A DNA stretch of 64,000 bases from Arthrobacter frigidicola (GTDB lineage: Bacteria > Actinomycetota > Actinomycetes > Actinomycetales > Micrococcaceae), in NCBI GenBank assembly GCA_003602285.1, contig QZVU01000009.1, forward strand, positions 87,609 to 151,608. The letters run 5' to 3'. Below, one piece after another: positions 25,444-37,860 of this stretch. How positions within the stretch are numbered: position 1 is the stretch's first letter; every line of letters begins with the position of its first letter. Both the position numbers and the translations under genes were made by a program. Below the pieces are notes generated by a model. That model was not told where the DNA came from and did not search any database. It was given only the letters and a program-made list of their open reading frames with translations.

Positions 25444-25526
25444 AAAACGACCGGCGCACCTCAAAATGACGAACGCACCCGAAATATCGGGTGCGTTCGT
25501 CGTTTTCGGGTGCGTGCGTCGTTATT
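25444..25526. terminator. Nested bidirectional terminator made of doubled arms
   Basis: The inner hairpin is a perfect 15-bp stem (25468-25482 with 25487-25501) around the loop AATA, flanked by AAAAT on the left and CGTTTT on the right, so it can stop transcription from both the fadD and the MinD-like gene. Each arm has an imperfect second copy outside it: AAAACGACCGGCGCACC (25444-25460) on the left and CGGGTGCGTGCGTCGTTATT (25507-25526) on the right. Confidence 0.8.
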
Positions 25527-25546
25527 CGGCGCGGCGGCGGCAGGCG

Positions 25547-27193
25547 TCAGTCGTGCAGTTCGTCGACGACGAGCGCGGCCAGCTCGATCACCGCGTTGCG
25601 CGTGGCCGGCTGCAGCTTCGCCAGGTCGATGCGTGAGCCCTCGGCCAGGTGCCGGTCGTATGGGATGCGCACCACCGTGCCGACCCGGGAGAGGAAGTGC
25701 TCCTCGATCTCCCCGACCTTGACCTGGGTGCCGTTGCCCGAGGACAGGTTGATGACAACGATGGCCTTGGCCACCAGGTCCTGCCGGCCGTGGGCCTCGA
25801 GCCAGGACAGGGTCTCCGAGGCAAGCCTCGCCTCGTCGACGCTTCCGCCGGAGACGAGCACCACGGTGTCCGCCTTCTCAAGGGTTCCCTTCATCACCGA
25901 GTGCACCATGCCCGTGCCGGAATCGGTGAGCACGATGGAGTAGTACCGGCTGAGGATGTCGGTGACGGCACGGTAGTCGGCATCGTCGAAGGCCTGCGCC
26001 ACCGCGGGGTCGGTGTCCGAGGCCAGGACGTGCAGCCGGGAACCGTCGCGGGTGACGTAGTGGGCCAGCTGAGCGAAGGAGTCGACCATGAACCGGTTCT
26101 GCACCAGCTGGCGGGCGGTGAAATCGGCGCGTCCCGGGGACCGGTCGGACAGCGTTCCCCGGTCGGGGTTGGCGTCCATCGCGATGATGCGGTCCTCGCG
26201 CATGTCGGCGAGCGCCATGCCGAGGAGCGTGGTGACGGTGGTCTTGCCCACGCCGCCCTTCCGGGAGAGGACCGGCACATACCGGGTGTGCCCGCCAAGG
26301 CGGACGGCGATCCGATGTTCGGTCGCCCTGCGGATCCGCACCGCGTCGGAGTCGCCAAGGTTCACATAGCCCAGCGTCGCGGAGTAGAGCCAGCGCCGCC
26401 AGCCGCCGGAGGGCGGCCGTTCGGTCCCGGTCAGCAGGCGGTCGGCGGTCAGCGCGGACGCCGGTTCCGGCCCGGTTTCGCGCACCCGGCGGGCGCTGGG
26501 CGGCTCCTCGGCTGCGGAATCTCCGGTCCCGGGAACGGTACCGCCAGCCGGCTCCTCCGCGGAGGGCTCTGCGGATCCGCTCGGGCGCCACCCGGTGGGC
26601 TCGGTGCTTCCAGCCGGATCCCCCGCGGCAGGCGCGGCGGATCCGCTCGGGCGCCACCCGGTGGGCCCGGCGGGCACCGGGATGGAGAGGAGGTTCGGTG
26701 CGGAGGTGGCTCCGATCTCCGGGATGAGCGTGGGCGGCAGCGGTGCCTGGATGACCGGGACCGGGCCGACCTGCACCCCGCCGTTCCATAGGCCTGCGGC
26801 CGAGGGCTGCGGCGGCGCGGCCGGGGCAGCGCCCGGGGAGGGCGCTCCGACGGCGGCGGGGTTCTGGCTCGAGGCAGGTGCCTCGTCAGCAGGGGCCTCG
26901 TCAGTGGAGGGCACGTCGGTGGACGGCACAGCGCCGACGGCGGGTTCCCCGCCGGAGGTGGCGTCCGCGCCTGCCGAAGACTCCGCAGCGGGAGTCCTCA
27001 CCGTGTCCGAGGCCTTCGCCGCATCCGAGGCTTTCGCCATATTCGAAGTCCTGCCGGTCGGGGCCGGACCGGTGGCCCCCCGGACAGCCGTCCCGGATCC
27101 CGTCGCCTCCCCTGCGCCCTGCCCCGGCTCGGCGGCGGCTTCCGGTTGTGCCGGGTCGGGTTGTGTGGGACTTGAGGGGGATTTCGAGACCAT
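25547..27193 (-). CDS. MinD/ParA-like ATPase with long disordered N-terminus (EspI-like)
   Basis: 548 residues. The first 245 or so are Ala/Pro/Ser/Glu-rich and probably disordered, with a duplicated TGWRPSGSA segment. The C-terminal 265 residues form a MinD-type deviant Walker ATPase: SRKGGVGKTTVTTLLGMALA at about 307-326, the MDANPDRGTLSD switch, and DSGTGMVHS in place of the usual DxPP region. The architecture resembles the ESX-associated ATPase EspI (Rv3876), but no type VII secretion genes are visible here. It could instead position a membrane complex. Flanked by terminators on both sides, so a single-gene unit. Confidence 0.8.
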   Translation of the reverse strand: MVSKSPSSPTQPDPAQPEAAAEPGQGAGEATGSGTAVRGATGPAPTGRTSNMAKASDAAKASDTVRTPAAESSAGADATSGGEPAVGAVPSTDVPSTDEAPADEAPASSQNPAAVGAPSPGAAPAAPPQPSAAGLWNGGVQVGPVPVIQAPLPPTLIPEIGATSAPNLLSIPVPAGPTGWRPSGSAAPAAGDPAGSTEPTGWRPSGSAEPSAEEPAGGTVPGTGDSAAEEPPSARRVRETGPEPASALTADRLLTGTERPPSGGWRRWLYSATLGYVNLGDSDAVRIRRATEHRIAVRLGGHTRYVPVLSRKGGVGKTTVTTLLGMALADMREDRIIAMDANPDRGTLSDRSPGRADFTARQLVQNRFMVDSFAQLAHYVTRDGSRLHVLASDTDPAVAQAFDDADYRAVTDILSRYYSIVLTDSGTGMVHSVMKGTLEKADTVVLVSGGSVDEARLASETLSWLEAHGRQDLVAKAIVVINLSSGNGTQVKVGEIEEHFLSRVGTVVRIPYDRHLAEGSRIDLAKLQPATRNAVIELAALVVDELHD

Positions 27194-27258
27194 GGTTCCT
27201 CACGGGGTTGGGTACGCGCCGGACGGCGCAGGGCATCAACGATGAACTCTAGCGCAGC

Positions 27259-27297
27259 GCCTCCGGACCGGGATGGAGTCCATCCCGGTCCGGAGGC
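27259..27297 (-). terminator. Terminator after pyruvate carboxylase
   Basis: Perfect 17-bp inverted repeat GCCTCCGGACCGGGATG / CATCCCGGTCCGGAGGC with loop GAGTC, starting eight bases after the pyc stop. No clear T-tract follows, so it may act by structure alone or through Rho. Confidence 0.7.
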
Positions 27298-27304
27298 TGA
27301 AGGC

Positions 27305-30712
<3,408 letters not shown>

Positions 30713-30978
30713 GCCGCTCCTGCTTATTTACGGTGAATATGCTGGGGAATGTGCCGATAATTCGGTGGTACGCCGTGCGGCGAAGGATTGCGAGGTTTCA
30801 GCACGAGCCTACAGTCGGTTGACCACGCCCGCTCAAATTACGTCCGAATACTGGCCGTGGGACGCCGTGCGGCATGCCGCACGGAATTACCTCCCGCGGG
30901 ACCATACAATAGGGAAGCGCATCAGTGCCGCCGTGCCCGCAGCCGGAATTCCCGCGATTTAAGGTAGAGGTCCAACCA

Positions 30979-31812
30979 GTGCAAGTAGTGAGTATCAGCA
31001 GCCTCAAAGGCGGCGTGGGGAAAACCTCCGTGACCCTGGGGCTGGCATCGGCGGCACTCGCAGCTGGCATCCCGACCCTCGTGGTCGACCTTGACCCGCA
31101 TGCCGATGCGACGACGGGCCTCGGCGTCCGCGCCGGCGGGCAGCTGGACATCGGCCGGCTTCTGAAGAACGCCCGCCGCGCCGACCTCGCGGACAACACC
31201 GTACCCAGTGGCTGGGTCGAGACGGCAATCGAGCAGAACCTCGCCGGATCCGGCGCGAAGCCGGTCCTCGACGTCGCCATGGGCTCGGCCTTCTCGGGCA
31301 TCTACGACCGCCCGGACCTTGGGCGCCGCGACCTGCGCCGCCTCTCGACGCTGCTCTCCCGGGTGACCGGCTATGGCCTGGTCCTCATCGACTGCCCGCC
31401 CTCACTCAACGGACTCACCCGGATGGCCTGGACGGCGAGCAACAGGGTGCTGCTGGTGGCCGAGCCGGGACTGTTCTCGGTGGCCGGCACCGAACGCACG
31501 ATGCGCGCGATCGAACTGTTCAAGGCTGAATACGCACCGGGCCTTCAGACCGCCGGGATCGTGGCGAACCGGGTGCGTTCCTCCTCGAACGAGCACACCT
31601 TCCGTCTGGCGGAAATGAAGCAGATGTTCAATGAACTGCTGCTCAGCCCCACGATTGCAGAACAGGCCAACTGGCAGCAGATCCAGGGCGCCGCGCACGC
31701 GGTCCATCACTGGCCCGGCGAATCGGCCCGACAGGCATCGGAATACTTCGACGAACTGCTGCGCTCCCTGGTGGGCGCCGGCCGCCTGCGCAGCCGCGTC
31801 GCCCGCCGCTGA
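30979..31812 (+). CDS. ParA-family ATPase, orphan
   Basis: 277 residues from GTG 30979 (AGAGG eight bases upstream); the frame is open 18 codons more but that part is not conserved-looking. Deviant Walker motif SSLKGGVGKTSVTLGLA at about 7-23, then DLDPHADATTGLG and LIDCPPSLNGLTRMAW, the full ParA set. It is not next to a parB gene. A second, distinct ParA lies at 42872-43756. The gene is divergent from pyc and convergent with the MerR regulator. A TACAAT hexamer about 75 bases upstream may be its -10. Cargo unknown. Confidence 0.87.
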   Translation: MQVVSISSLKGGVGKTSVTLGLASAALAAGIPTLVVDLDPHADATTGLGVRAGGQLDIGRLLKNARRADLADNTVPSGWVETAIEQNLAGSGAKPVLDVAMGSAFSGIYDRPDLGRRDLRRLSTLLSRVTGYGLVLIDCPPSLNGLTRMAWTASNRVLLVAEPGLFSVAGTERTMRAIELFKAEYAPGLQTAGIVANRVRSSSNEHTFRLAEMKQMFNELLLSPTIAEQANWQQIQGAAHAVHHWPGESARQASEYFDELLRSLVGAGRLRSRVARR

Positions 31813-32142
31813 CCAGCACCGAACGGGCCGCGGGGTCCGTGGGACGGCACGTCCCAGCCGCCGCAACGACTGCGGCAGGCACTGGGCTGAGTCAAACACT
31901 GGGCTGACGCCTGCGGATGACCGCGCCCGGCGATGCGCCGGCCATTGTGCGGAGCAACTCTCCGCGTGACGGCCGAGCCCGCCGTACTCCACTGAACCGT
32001 GCGATGCCTGCTCCCCGATGCGGGCCGGTTGGGGAAGAAGCTGCTGCCGGTGCGGGCCCACCGATGCGCGGGCCTAACTCATCAAAGGATGCAATCCGGC
32101 GAAGGCCGGGAAATGCGGGCAGCCCGAGGAGGGCCGGCGCCC
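31813..32142. other. Convergent intergenic region, no gene seen
   Basis: 330 bases between the ParA gene and the MerR gene end. It holds an 11-base direct repeat CACTGGGCTGA (31880 and 31897) enclosed by GCAGGC / GCCTGC (31875-31880 and 31909-31914), possibly a weak terminator. Short open frames here have no ribosome site or recognisable product. Confidence 0.5.
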
Positions 32143-32736
32143 CTAGCCGATGCGGCGGGCCGTGCGGCGCTTGCTGAGCTCGTCGTCAGGGAAATCCTGG
32201 TCGGCCGCGTGTTCGCTCGGGAGCGCGGCGAGGCTTCCTTCGACCTCACGCCATACCCGGCCGACGGCGATGCCGAAGACGCCCTGTCCGCCCTGCACCA
32301 GGTCGATGACCTCGTCGGCGGAGGTGCACTCGTAGACGCTGGCACCGTCGCTCATGAGGGTGATCTGGGCGAGGTCCTCAACGCCGCGTTCGCGCAGGTG
32401 TTCGACGGCGGTGCGGATCTGCTGGAGTGAAACGCCGGTGTCGAGGAGCCGCTTGACGACCTTGAGGACGAGAATGTCGCGGAAACCGTAGAGCCGCTGC
32501 GTGCCGGATCCCGACGCTCCGCGGACGGCCGGTTCGACGAGCCCGGTGCGGGCCCAGTAGTCGAGCTGGCGGTAGGTGATGCCTGCGGCCTTGCACGCGG
32601 TGGGGCCGCGGTATCCGGCGTCTTCGTCGAGCACGGGGAGATCTTCGGTGAATAGGAGGCCCTGGGCGCTCGAGGGTATGCCAGTGCCCGCCGCTGCCGG
32701 GCTTTTCAGCTTACCGGCGTCACCCTTCGGACTCAC
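32143..32736 (-). CDS. MerR-family transcriptional regulator (Rv1830-like)
   Basis: 197 residues from GTG 32736, preceded at five bases by GAGGAGG; the frame is open 160 codons further, but that part overlaps the upstream bifunctional nuclease gene in another frame and is discarded. The DNA-binding part GYRGPTACKAAGITYRQLDY, TGLVEP and RLYGFRDILVLKVVKRLLDTG is MerR-type. A 60-residue N-terminal arm precedes it. No effector domain or cysteine sensor is evident. Last of the conserved gcvH-garA-merR-nuclease-merR block of actinobacteria. Confidence 0.88.
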   Translation of the reverse strand: MSPKGDAGKLKSPAAAGTGIPSSAQGLLFTEDLPVLDEDAGYRGPTACKAAGITYRQLDYWARTGLVEPAVRGASGSGTQRLYGFRDILVLKVVKRLLDTGVSLQQIRTAVEHLRERGVEDLAQITLMSDGASVYECTSADEVIDLVQGGQGVFGIAVGRVWREVEGSLAALPSEHAADQDFPDDELSKRRTARRIG

Positions 32737-32911
32737 GCGTGCCTCCTCATTGGGTTCCCGGGGAAGTAGCCTCTGGAGGCCGGATCTCAGGGCTCTGTTA
32801 CAGTGTGCCCCGAGTTCCTCTCCGTTGCAATGGGAACCGTATGCTTTGACGTTAGATCCCCCCGGACACAAGGTCAAAGATGCTGGCCTCGAAGATTTGC
32901 GTGTCGGGCGG

Positions 32912-33412
32912 TCAGGGCTCGAAATCTTCGGGCTCGACGTCGGCGAGGAATTCGCGGAACTGCTTGAGTTCCTTCTCGGCCGTTTCCTGGTCGCCGGCTT
33001 CCTCGTCGTCGGCCTCGGGGTCGGCGATCTCGACACCGGCGGCGTCGAGGACCTGCTCCGCGCAGTAGATGCTGCAGGGGACGCGCAGGGCCACGGCCAG
33101 GGCGTCGGAGGCGCGGGAGCTGACCCGCGTACCGTCGTCGAGGACGAGTTCCGCGTGGAAGACGGTGTCCTGCACAGCGACGATGCGGACCTCGGTGATG
33201 GCGCGTCCCGCGGCGGCGACAACGCTGACGAGAAGGTCGTGGGTCATCGGGCGGGGCGGGACGATGCCCTGCTGGACGAACGCAATGGCACTGGCCTCCG
33301 GTGCCCCGATCCAGATGGGGATGTGCCGCTCCCCCACCAGTTCCTTCAGCAGCACAAGGGGCTGGTTGGAGGGCAGCTCAATTCGAACTCCGACAACTTC
33401 GACTTCGATCAT
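32912..33412 (-). CDS. Bifunctional nuclease family protein (DUF151)
   Basis: 166 residues. The N-terminus MIEVEVVGVRIELPSNQPLV, GERHIPIWIGAPEASAIAF, the central RPMTHDLL and the SSRASDALAVALRVPCSIYC block are the BFN/DUF151 signature; the last 40 residues are acidic. Members of this family were described as bifunctional nucleases in plants; the bacterial role is not settled. Homologue of Rv1829, always between the two MerR genes. It starts seven bases downstream of the ftsR-type gene. The 175-base gap to the next MerR gene probably carries that gene's promoter. Confidence 0.88.
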   Translation of the reverse strand: MIEVEVVGVRIELPSNQPLVLLKELVGERHIPIWIGAPEASAIAFVQQGIVPPRPMTHDLLVSVVAAAGRAITEVRIVAVQDTVFHAELVLDDGTRVSSRASDALAVALRVPCSIYCAEQVLDAAGVEIADPEADDEEAGDQETAEKELKQFREFLADVEPEDFEP

Positions 33413-33419
33413 GGCCGGC

Positions 33420-34169
33420 CTAACTGTCCATTCTGGCTATCTGAGAGTAAACCAGGGCGCTGTGAAGGTTAAGGCACAATTCACTGATCTCGCGGGCGGT
33501 CTCGGCTGCCCGGGCCTTCGAGGCCACGTCGCGCCGCGAGGCCACCGGGGCGACGACGCGTTCGACCAGTCCGAGCTCGCGGTCGGCCGCGGCCCGGAAG
33601 GGGCGCAGGTGGCGGGGTTCGATGCCGTGGCTCTCAAGCTGGACGCAGGCCTGCGTGACCTTCAGGGCATGCTCATCGAACCGGCCCTCCACCGGGGCGA
33701 TCAGGCCGAAGCTGATCAGGTCGTCGACCAGGCGGCGGGGGGCCTTGGCCTCGGCCGCGAGGGTCTCCGCGGTGAGCCTGCGGGCGTGGGAGCTGAGCTC
33801 GCGGGCCAGCTGGTCCGAGACCATCCGCGGGGACAGACTCATCCCCCCGGGCAGCGACTCGGGCCGTTCACCGCGGTCGATGGCGTCAACGTAGTCCTTG
33901 ATCACCTTCAGCGGCAGGTACTGATCGCGCTGAAGGGCTAGGACGAACCGCAGGCGCTCGACGTCGGTCGGGGCGTACTTGCGGTACCCCGCACGGGTGC
34001 GCTGAGGGCTGATCAGTCCCTTTTCCTCAAGGAACCGGATCTTGGACGCCGTGACCTGCGGAAACTCCGCCGCCAGCTCCCGCAGCACTTCCCCGATATT
34101 GAGGACTCCGGGGCTGGGGTGGGCCGGGGCGATGCCGACGCTGCGCCGGCTGGGCTGGGGTGTCGGCAT
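33420..34169 (-). CDS. ftsR: MerR-type regulator FtsR (Rv1828-like)
   Basis: 249 residues. N-terminal MerR helix-turn-helix: NIGEVLRELAAEFPQVTASK, IRFLEEKGLISPQRT, AGYRKYAPTDVERLRFVLAL. The C-terminal half is the family-specific helical domain (DDLISFGLIAPVEGRFDEHA). The homologue in Corynebacterium glutamicum, FtsR, regulates ftsZ; Rv1828 is the mycobacterial form. It lies eight bases after the FHA gene end and seven before the nuclease, so it is in the garA operon. The ftsZ gene itself is not in this window. Confidence 0.88.
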   Translation of the reverse strand: MPTPQPSRRSVGIAPAHPSPGVLNIGEVLRELAAEFPQVTASKIRFLEEKGLISPQRTRAGYRKYAPTDVERLRFVLALQRDQYLPLKVIKDYVDAIDRGERPESLPGGMSLSPRMVSDQLARELSSHARRLTAETLAAEAKAPRRLVDDLISFGLIAPVEGRFDEHALKVTQACVQLESHGIEPRHLRPFRAAADRELGLVERVVAPVASRRDVASKARAAETAREISELCLNLHSALVYSQIARMDS

Positions 34170-34177
34170 GAAGTGGA

Positions 34178-34672
34178 TCAGGCCTGTGCCGCTGGCTGGG
34201 AGGGCGTCTGGCCGGCCGTGGTGGCACGGGCGGCGTAGAAGGTGAGCCGGAACTTGCCGATCTGGACCTCGTTGCCGCTGCGCAGCACCACGCTGTCCAC
34301 GCGGTCGTTGTTCACGTAGGTGCCGTTGAGGCTCCGGGTGTCGACAACCATGAACCCGTTGGGGGTGCGGCGGAACTCGGCGTGCTGCCGGGAGACGGTG
34401 ACGTCGTCAAGGAAGATGTCGGCGTTGGGGTGGCGCCCGGCCTTGGTGACGTCCTCGTCCAGGAGAAACCGCGCTCCGGCGTTGGGGCCTGAATGGGCCA
34501 CAAGGAGGGCGGAGCCTGCAGGCAGCGCTGCCACCGAGGCCTGTTCCTCCTTGGTGAGATGCCGCTCAACCTCCGCGAAGGCTGCCTGCGGAGGCAGGCC
34601 GATCGTCGTAGTTTCCGGGGACTCCACGTGGTGCCCTCCTTCGTTTACGGCTGCGCTGTCGTCGCCAACCAT
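34178..34672 (-). CDS. garA: FHA-domain phosphoprotein GarA/OdhI
   Basis: Phosphothreonine-binding switch that inhibits 2-oxoglutarate dehydrogenase and glutamate dehydrogenase when unphosphorylated. 164 residues from ATG 34672, seven bases behind GGAGGA; an in-frame ATG at 34690 has no site. The N-terminal phosphoacceptor motif SPETTTIGL is followed by an FHA domain with ARFLLDEDVTKAGRHPNADI, FLDDVTVSRQHAEFRR and RSLNGTYVNNDRV, which hold the conserved Arg, Ser, His and Asn of the binding site. It is a natural partner for Ser/Thr kinases such as the one at 16959-18722, although PknG/PknB-type kinases are its known modifiers. Order gcvH-garA-ftsR is conserved in actinobacteria. Confidence 0.93.
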   Translation of the reverse strand: MVGDDSAAVNEGGHHVESPETTTIGLPPQAAFAEVERHLTKEEQASVAALPAGSALLVAHSGPNAGARFLLDEDVTKAGRHPNADIFLDDVTVSRQHAEFRRTPNGFMVVDTRSLNGTYVNNDRVDSVVLRSGNEVQIGKFRLTFYAARATTAGQTPSQPAAQA

Positions 34673-34747
34673 TGGTGTTTCCTCCCACATTAGGCGGCCA
34701 ACCGGACAATGCCGGTTGGCCGTGAAGTACTGCCAGAGCCGGTGTGT

Positions 34748-35134
34748 CTAGCCTACCTGCTGTGAGTATTCCGTTGAACTCAGCAGGTCCTCGACAACCG
34801 ACGCACTCTCAACCTTGATCTCCATCAGCCAGCCCTCGCCGTAAGGATCGGAGTTGATGAGGGCGGGATCGTCGTCGAGCCCCTCATTGCGTGAAACAAC
34901 CTCACCGGTGACGGGAGCGTAGATATCGCTGACACTCTTCGTCGACTCGACCTCCCCCACAACGTCCGCACCGGTCACCGAAGTGCCGACCTCGGGCATC
35001 TGGACGTACACCACGTCGCCGAGGGCGTCCTGGGCGAAGTCAGTGATTCCCACCCGGACGATGCCGGCAGCATTGGGCTCGGTGACCCACTCGTGCTCGG
35101 CGGTGTAGTAGAGGCCTTCGGGGACGTTGCTCAT
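34748..35134 (-). CDS. gcvH: Glycine cleavage system H protein
   Basis: Lipoyl carrier of the glycine cleavage complex. 128 residues. Lipoyl-lysine at Lys66 in EVESTKSVSDIYAPVTGEVV; the N-terminus GLYYTAEHEWV and DFAQDALGDVVYVQMPEVG are typical. No gcvT or gcvP is adjacent, as in M. tuberculosis, where Rv1826 gcvH stands before garA. The 75 bases to garA leave room for a separate promoter, so co-transcription is likely but not certain. Confidence 0.96.
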   Translation of the reverse strand: MSNVPEGLYYTAEHEWVTEPNAAGIVRVGITDFAQDALGDVVYVQMPEVGTSVTGADVVGEVESTKSVSDIYAPVTGEVVSRNEGLDDDPALINSDPYGEGWLMEIKVESASVVEDLLSSTEYSQQVG

Positions 35135-35367
35135 GATTGCCTTTCGTCGTTCTTTCAGGGGGAGGAGAGGGCCAGCGCTGCCCGAGCCGATCCTGATCGA
35201 GTATAGGCATAAATCATCGGTGGGTAGCGTGCCGGGGCATTCGCATGAAGGCCTTATACGCCCCCCGGCCGACCTGCGGAAGTTATCTGTGAGGCGCCGG
35301 AATTATTGCCCGCACGATTTCTCCCTGCCTAGGGTTAACCGCGCGATCAAGGCGGGAGGTGATCAAA

Positions 35368-35979
35368 ATGATCTCCACGAAATTGAAGACTCTCCCGGCG
35401 GTGCTGGGTGTGAGCGCGCTGCTCCTTGTTGGGTGCAGCGATGGGCTCGGGGGCCCAGGCCCGGAAAACCCGGTCGAGGAGGTGACCCAGGACCCGACGG
35501 CCCCGGCTGCTGAGTCCGCGACGGCCGAGGCGTCCTGCGAGCCGCGCGGCGGCGAAGGAGGAGGGACCGGCGGAACCGGGACCGAAACCGAAGGCACCGG
35601 GGCGACCGATTCCGAGAGCGTTCAACCGTCGATCGGAGCCACCGGCCCCGGTGGAACCGAAACCGACGCGGCCGGCGGGGGTGAGACCGGAGCAACGGGC
35701 ACCGGAGCCACCGGCACTGCGGCCACCGGCACTGATGGCACCGAAACCGGCGGCACGGACACCGATGGCACGGAAACCGGCGGCACGGGCACCGAAACCG
35801 GGGCGGCCGGTGGAACCGGCACGGGCCGGGGTGCCGACGCCTGTGAGCCGACAGCCGGGGCGACGGACGCCGGCGCAACCGACAACACCGGCGGCGGGGG
35901 TACCGGCACCGAAGGCGAAGGGACCGGGCCGGAAACCGCGGGACCCGATGGCGAGGAGGAGGGCACCGGCGGCGGTTAG
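35368..35979 (+). CDS. Low-complexity Gly/Thr-rich lipoprotein
   Basis: 203 residues from ATG 35368, eight bases behind GGGAGG. N-terminal lipoprotein signal MISTKLKTLPAVLGVSALLL followed by lipobox LVGC, so it is probably lipid-anchored outside the membrane. Nearly all of the rest is a Gly/Thr/Glu/Ala repeat region built on units such as TGGTGTETGG and DGTETGG, with two isolated cysteines (about residues 56 and 159). Not recognised; possibly a wall-spanning spacer. The composition suggests a rapidly varying minisatellite gene. Ends 160 bases before tRNA-Pro, convergent. Confidence 0.72.
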   Translation: MISTKLKTLPAVLGVSALLLVGCSDGLGGPGPENPVEEVTQDPTAPAAESATAEASCEPRGGEGGGTGGTGTETEGTGATDSESVQPSIGATGPGGTETDAAGGGETGATGTGATGTAATGTDGTETGGTDTDGTETGGTGTETGAAGGTGTGRGADACEPTAGATDAGATDNTGGGGTGTEGEGTGPETAGPDGEEEGTGGG

Positions 35980-36088
35980 CCGCGGTGCCGATTCCGGTCG
36001 GCGGTCAGCGCAGGGCGCGGAACGGTCGGCGGGCATCAGCGCGCGGGTGAACGCAGCGCCGATTGAAGCAGCGCTGATTAACGAAGCA

Positions 36089-36121
36089 GGGGCCGTTTCC
36101 GGTTGTTCCGGAAACGGCCCC
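36089..36121 (-). terminator. Terminator of tRNA-Pro
   Basis: Perfect 14-bp stem GGGGCCGTTTCCGG / CCGGAAACGGCCCC with loop TTGTT, 18 bases past the tRNA 3' end on the minus strand, followed there by TGCTTCGTTAAT. It may also stop the convergent lipoprotein transcript. Confidence 0.8.
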
Positions 36122-36139
36122 TGGCCTGTGCTTTCTCTG

Positions 36140-36213
<74 letters not shown>

Positions 36214-36283
36214 ATCGGTTCAACCAGCCGGTCAAACCACCTCAATTACTGTACAGCATTTTCCGGGAGGCTCCGGACAATGG

Positions 36284-37831
36284 TCAGCGTTTGCGTCCCC
36301 GCTTTTCCCTCACGCGCATGCTGACTTCGATGGGTGTCCCCTCGAACCCAAAGGTTTCGCGCAGGCGGCGGGTGATGAAGCGCCGGTACCCCGGGTCGAG
36401 GAAGCCTGTGGTGAAGAGCACGAACTTGGGCGGCCGGCTCGAGGCCTGCGTGCCGAAGAGGATACGCGGCTGCTTGCCCCCGCGCACCGGGTGCGGGTGG
36501 GCGGCCACGAGCTCGCCCAGGAACGCATTGAGCCGCCCTGTGGGGATGCGGCGGTCCCAGGACTCCAGCGCGGTGTCAAGGGCCGGTACCAGGCGGTCCT
36601 TATGCCAGCCGGTCAGTGCGGAGATGTTCACCCGCGGCGCCCAGTCGACGTGCGCGAGGTCCTGCTCGATCTCGCGCTCGAGGTAGCGGCGGCGCTCGTC
36701 GTCGAGCAGGTCCCACTTGTTGAAGGCAAGGACGAGTGAGCGCCCGGATTCGATGGTCATATTGATCACCCGGACGTCCTGCTCGCTGAGGACCTCGTCA
36801 ACGGCCAGCAGCACGACGGCGACCTCGGCCTTCTCCAGCGCCGACTGCGTCCGCAGGGAGGCGTAGAAGTCGGCACCCTGCTGCATGTGCACGCGGCGCC
36901 GGATGCCTGCGGTGTCGACGAAGCGCCAGGTGCGCCCGCCGAGTTCGATCATCTCGTCGACCGGGTCGCGGGTGGTGCCGGCCAGCGGGTCGACAACGAC
37001 GCGGTCCGTGCCGGCGAGCTTGTTCAGGAGGGATGACTTGCCGACGTTGGGCCGGCCGATCAGGGCCACCCTGCGGGGGCCGCCGGTGCGTTCGATGCCG
37101 CCGTGTTCGGAGAACTCGGGCAGGATCTCGATGACCTGGTCGAGCATGTCGGCCGTGCCCCTGCCGTGCAGGGCCGAGACCGGCCAGGGCTGACCGAAGC
37201 CGAGGCCCCACAGGAAGGAGGCGTCCGCCTCGTTCTGGATGTCGTCGACCTTGTTGGCGACGAGGATGACCGGCTTCTTCTTCCGGCGGAGCATCTTCAC
37301 GACCGCCTCGTCGGTGGCCGTGGCGCCCACGGTGGCGTCGACGACGAGCAGCACGGCGTCGGCCATGTCGACGGCGATCTCAGCCTGGTCGGCGACGCGC
37401 GCCGCGATGCCCTTGGCGTCGACCTCCCACCCGCCGGTGTCGACGAGGGTGAAGTTCCGTCCGTTCCACTGGGCCGGGTAGGACACCCGGTCGCGGGTCA
37501 CCCCGGGGGTGTCCTCAACGACCGCCTCGCGGCGGCCGAGGATGCGGTTGACCAGCGTGGACTTGCCGACGTTGGGCCGGCCGACGATCGCGAGCACCGG
37601 GTTAAGGCGCTGTTCGGCGTCGTCGTCGTACTCCTCGTCCCCCTGGGCGAGCAGCGCGGCGTCCTCTTCGTCGAGCTCGTAATCGGCCAGCCCGGCGCGC
37701 AGCGAGGCCGCGCGCACCTCGGCTTCGGCGTCATCGAGCGCGTCGAGGTGTTCGGCGATCTGGTCGTCGCCGGTCGGTTCAAAATCAGTGTCGGGCCCGG
37801 TGGGGTCCTGGGGCGAGAGGTTCCCGCTCAT
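36284..37831 (-). CDS. der: GTPase Der (EngA), ribosome assembly factor
   Basis: Essential double GTPase acting on 50S subunit assembly. 515 residues. Two G domains: the first P-loop GRPNVGKST at about 84-92 with DTPGVTRDR and NKVDD, the second with [19 protein letters not shown] and NKWDLL, then the KH-like C-terminal domain ending in the basic tail [11 protein letters not shown]. The N-terminal 78 residues are a very acidic extension ([11 protein letters not shown] and EEYDDDAEQ regions) absent from E. coli Der but common in actinobacteria. Last gene of the parA-to-der operon; cmk lies 29 bases upstream. Confidence 0.95.
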   Translation of the reverse strand: MSGNLSPQDPTGPDTDFEPTGDDQIAEHLDALDDAEAEVRAASLRAGLADYELDEEDAALLAQGDEEYDDDAEQRLNPVLAIVGRPNVGKSTLVNRILGRREAVVEDTPGVTRDRVSYPAQWNGRNFTLVDTGGWEVDAKGIAARVADQAEIAVDMADAVLLVVDATVGATATDEAVVKMLRRKKKPVILVANKVDDIQNEADASFLWGLGFGQPWPVSALHGRGTADMLDQVIEILPEFSEHGGIERTGGPRRVALIGRPNVGKSSLLNKLAGTDRVVVDPLAGTTRDPVDEMIELGGRTWRFVDTAGIRRRVHMQQGADFYASLRTQSALEKAEVAVVLLAVDEVLSEQDVRVINMTIESGRSLVLAFNKWDLLDDERRRYLEREIEQDLAHVDWAPRVNISALTGWHKDRLVPALDTALESWDRRIPTGRLNAFLGELVAAHPHPVRGGKQPRILFGTQASSRPPKFVLFTTGFLDPGYRRFITRRLRETFGFEGTPIEVSMRVREKRGRKR

Positions 37832-37860
37832 GAGTGTTTTCCTTAATTCAGACGAAACTG

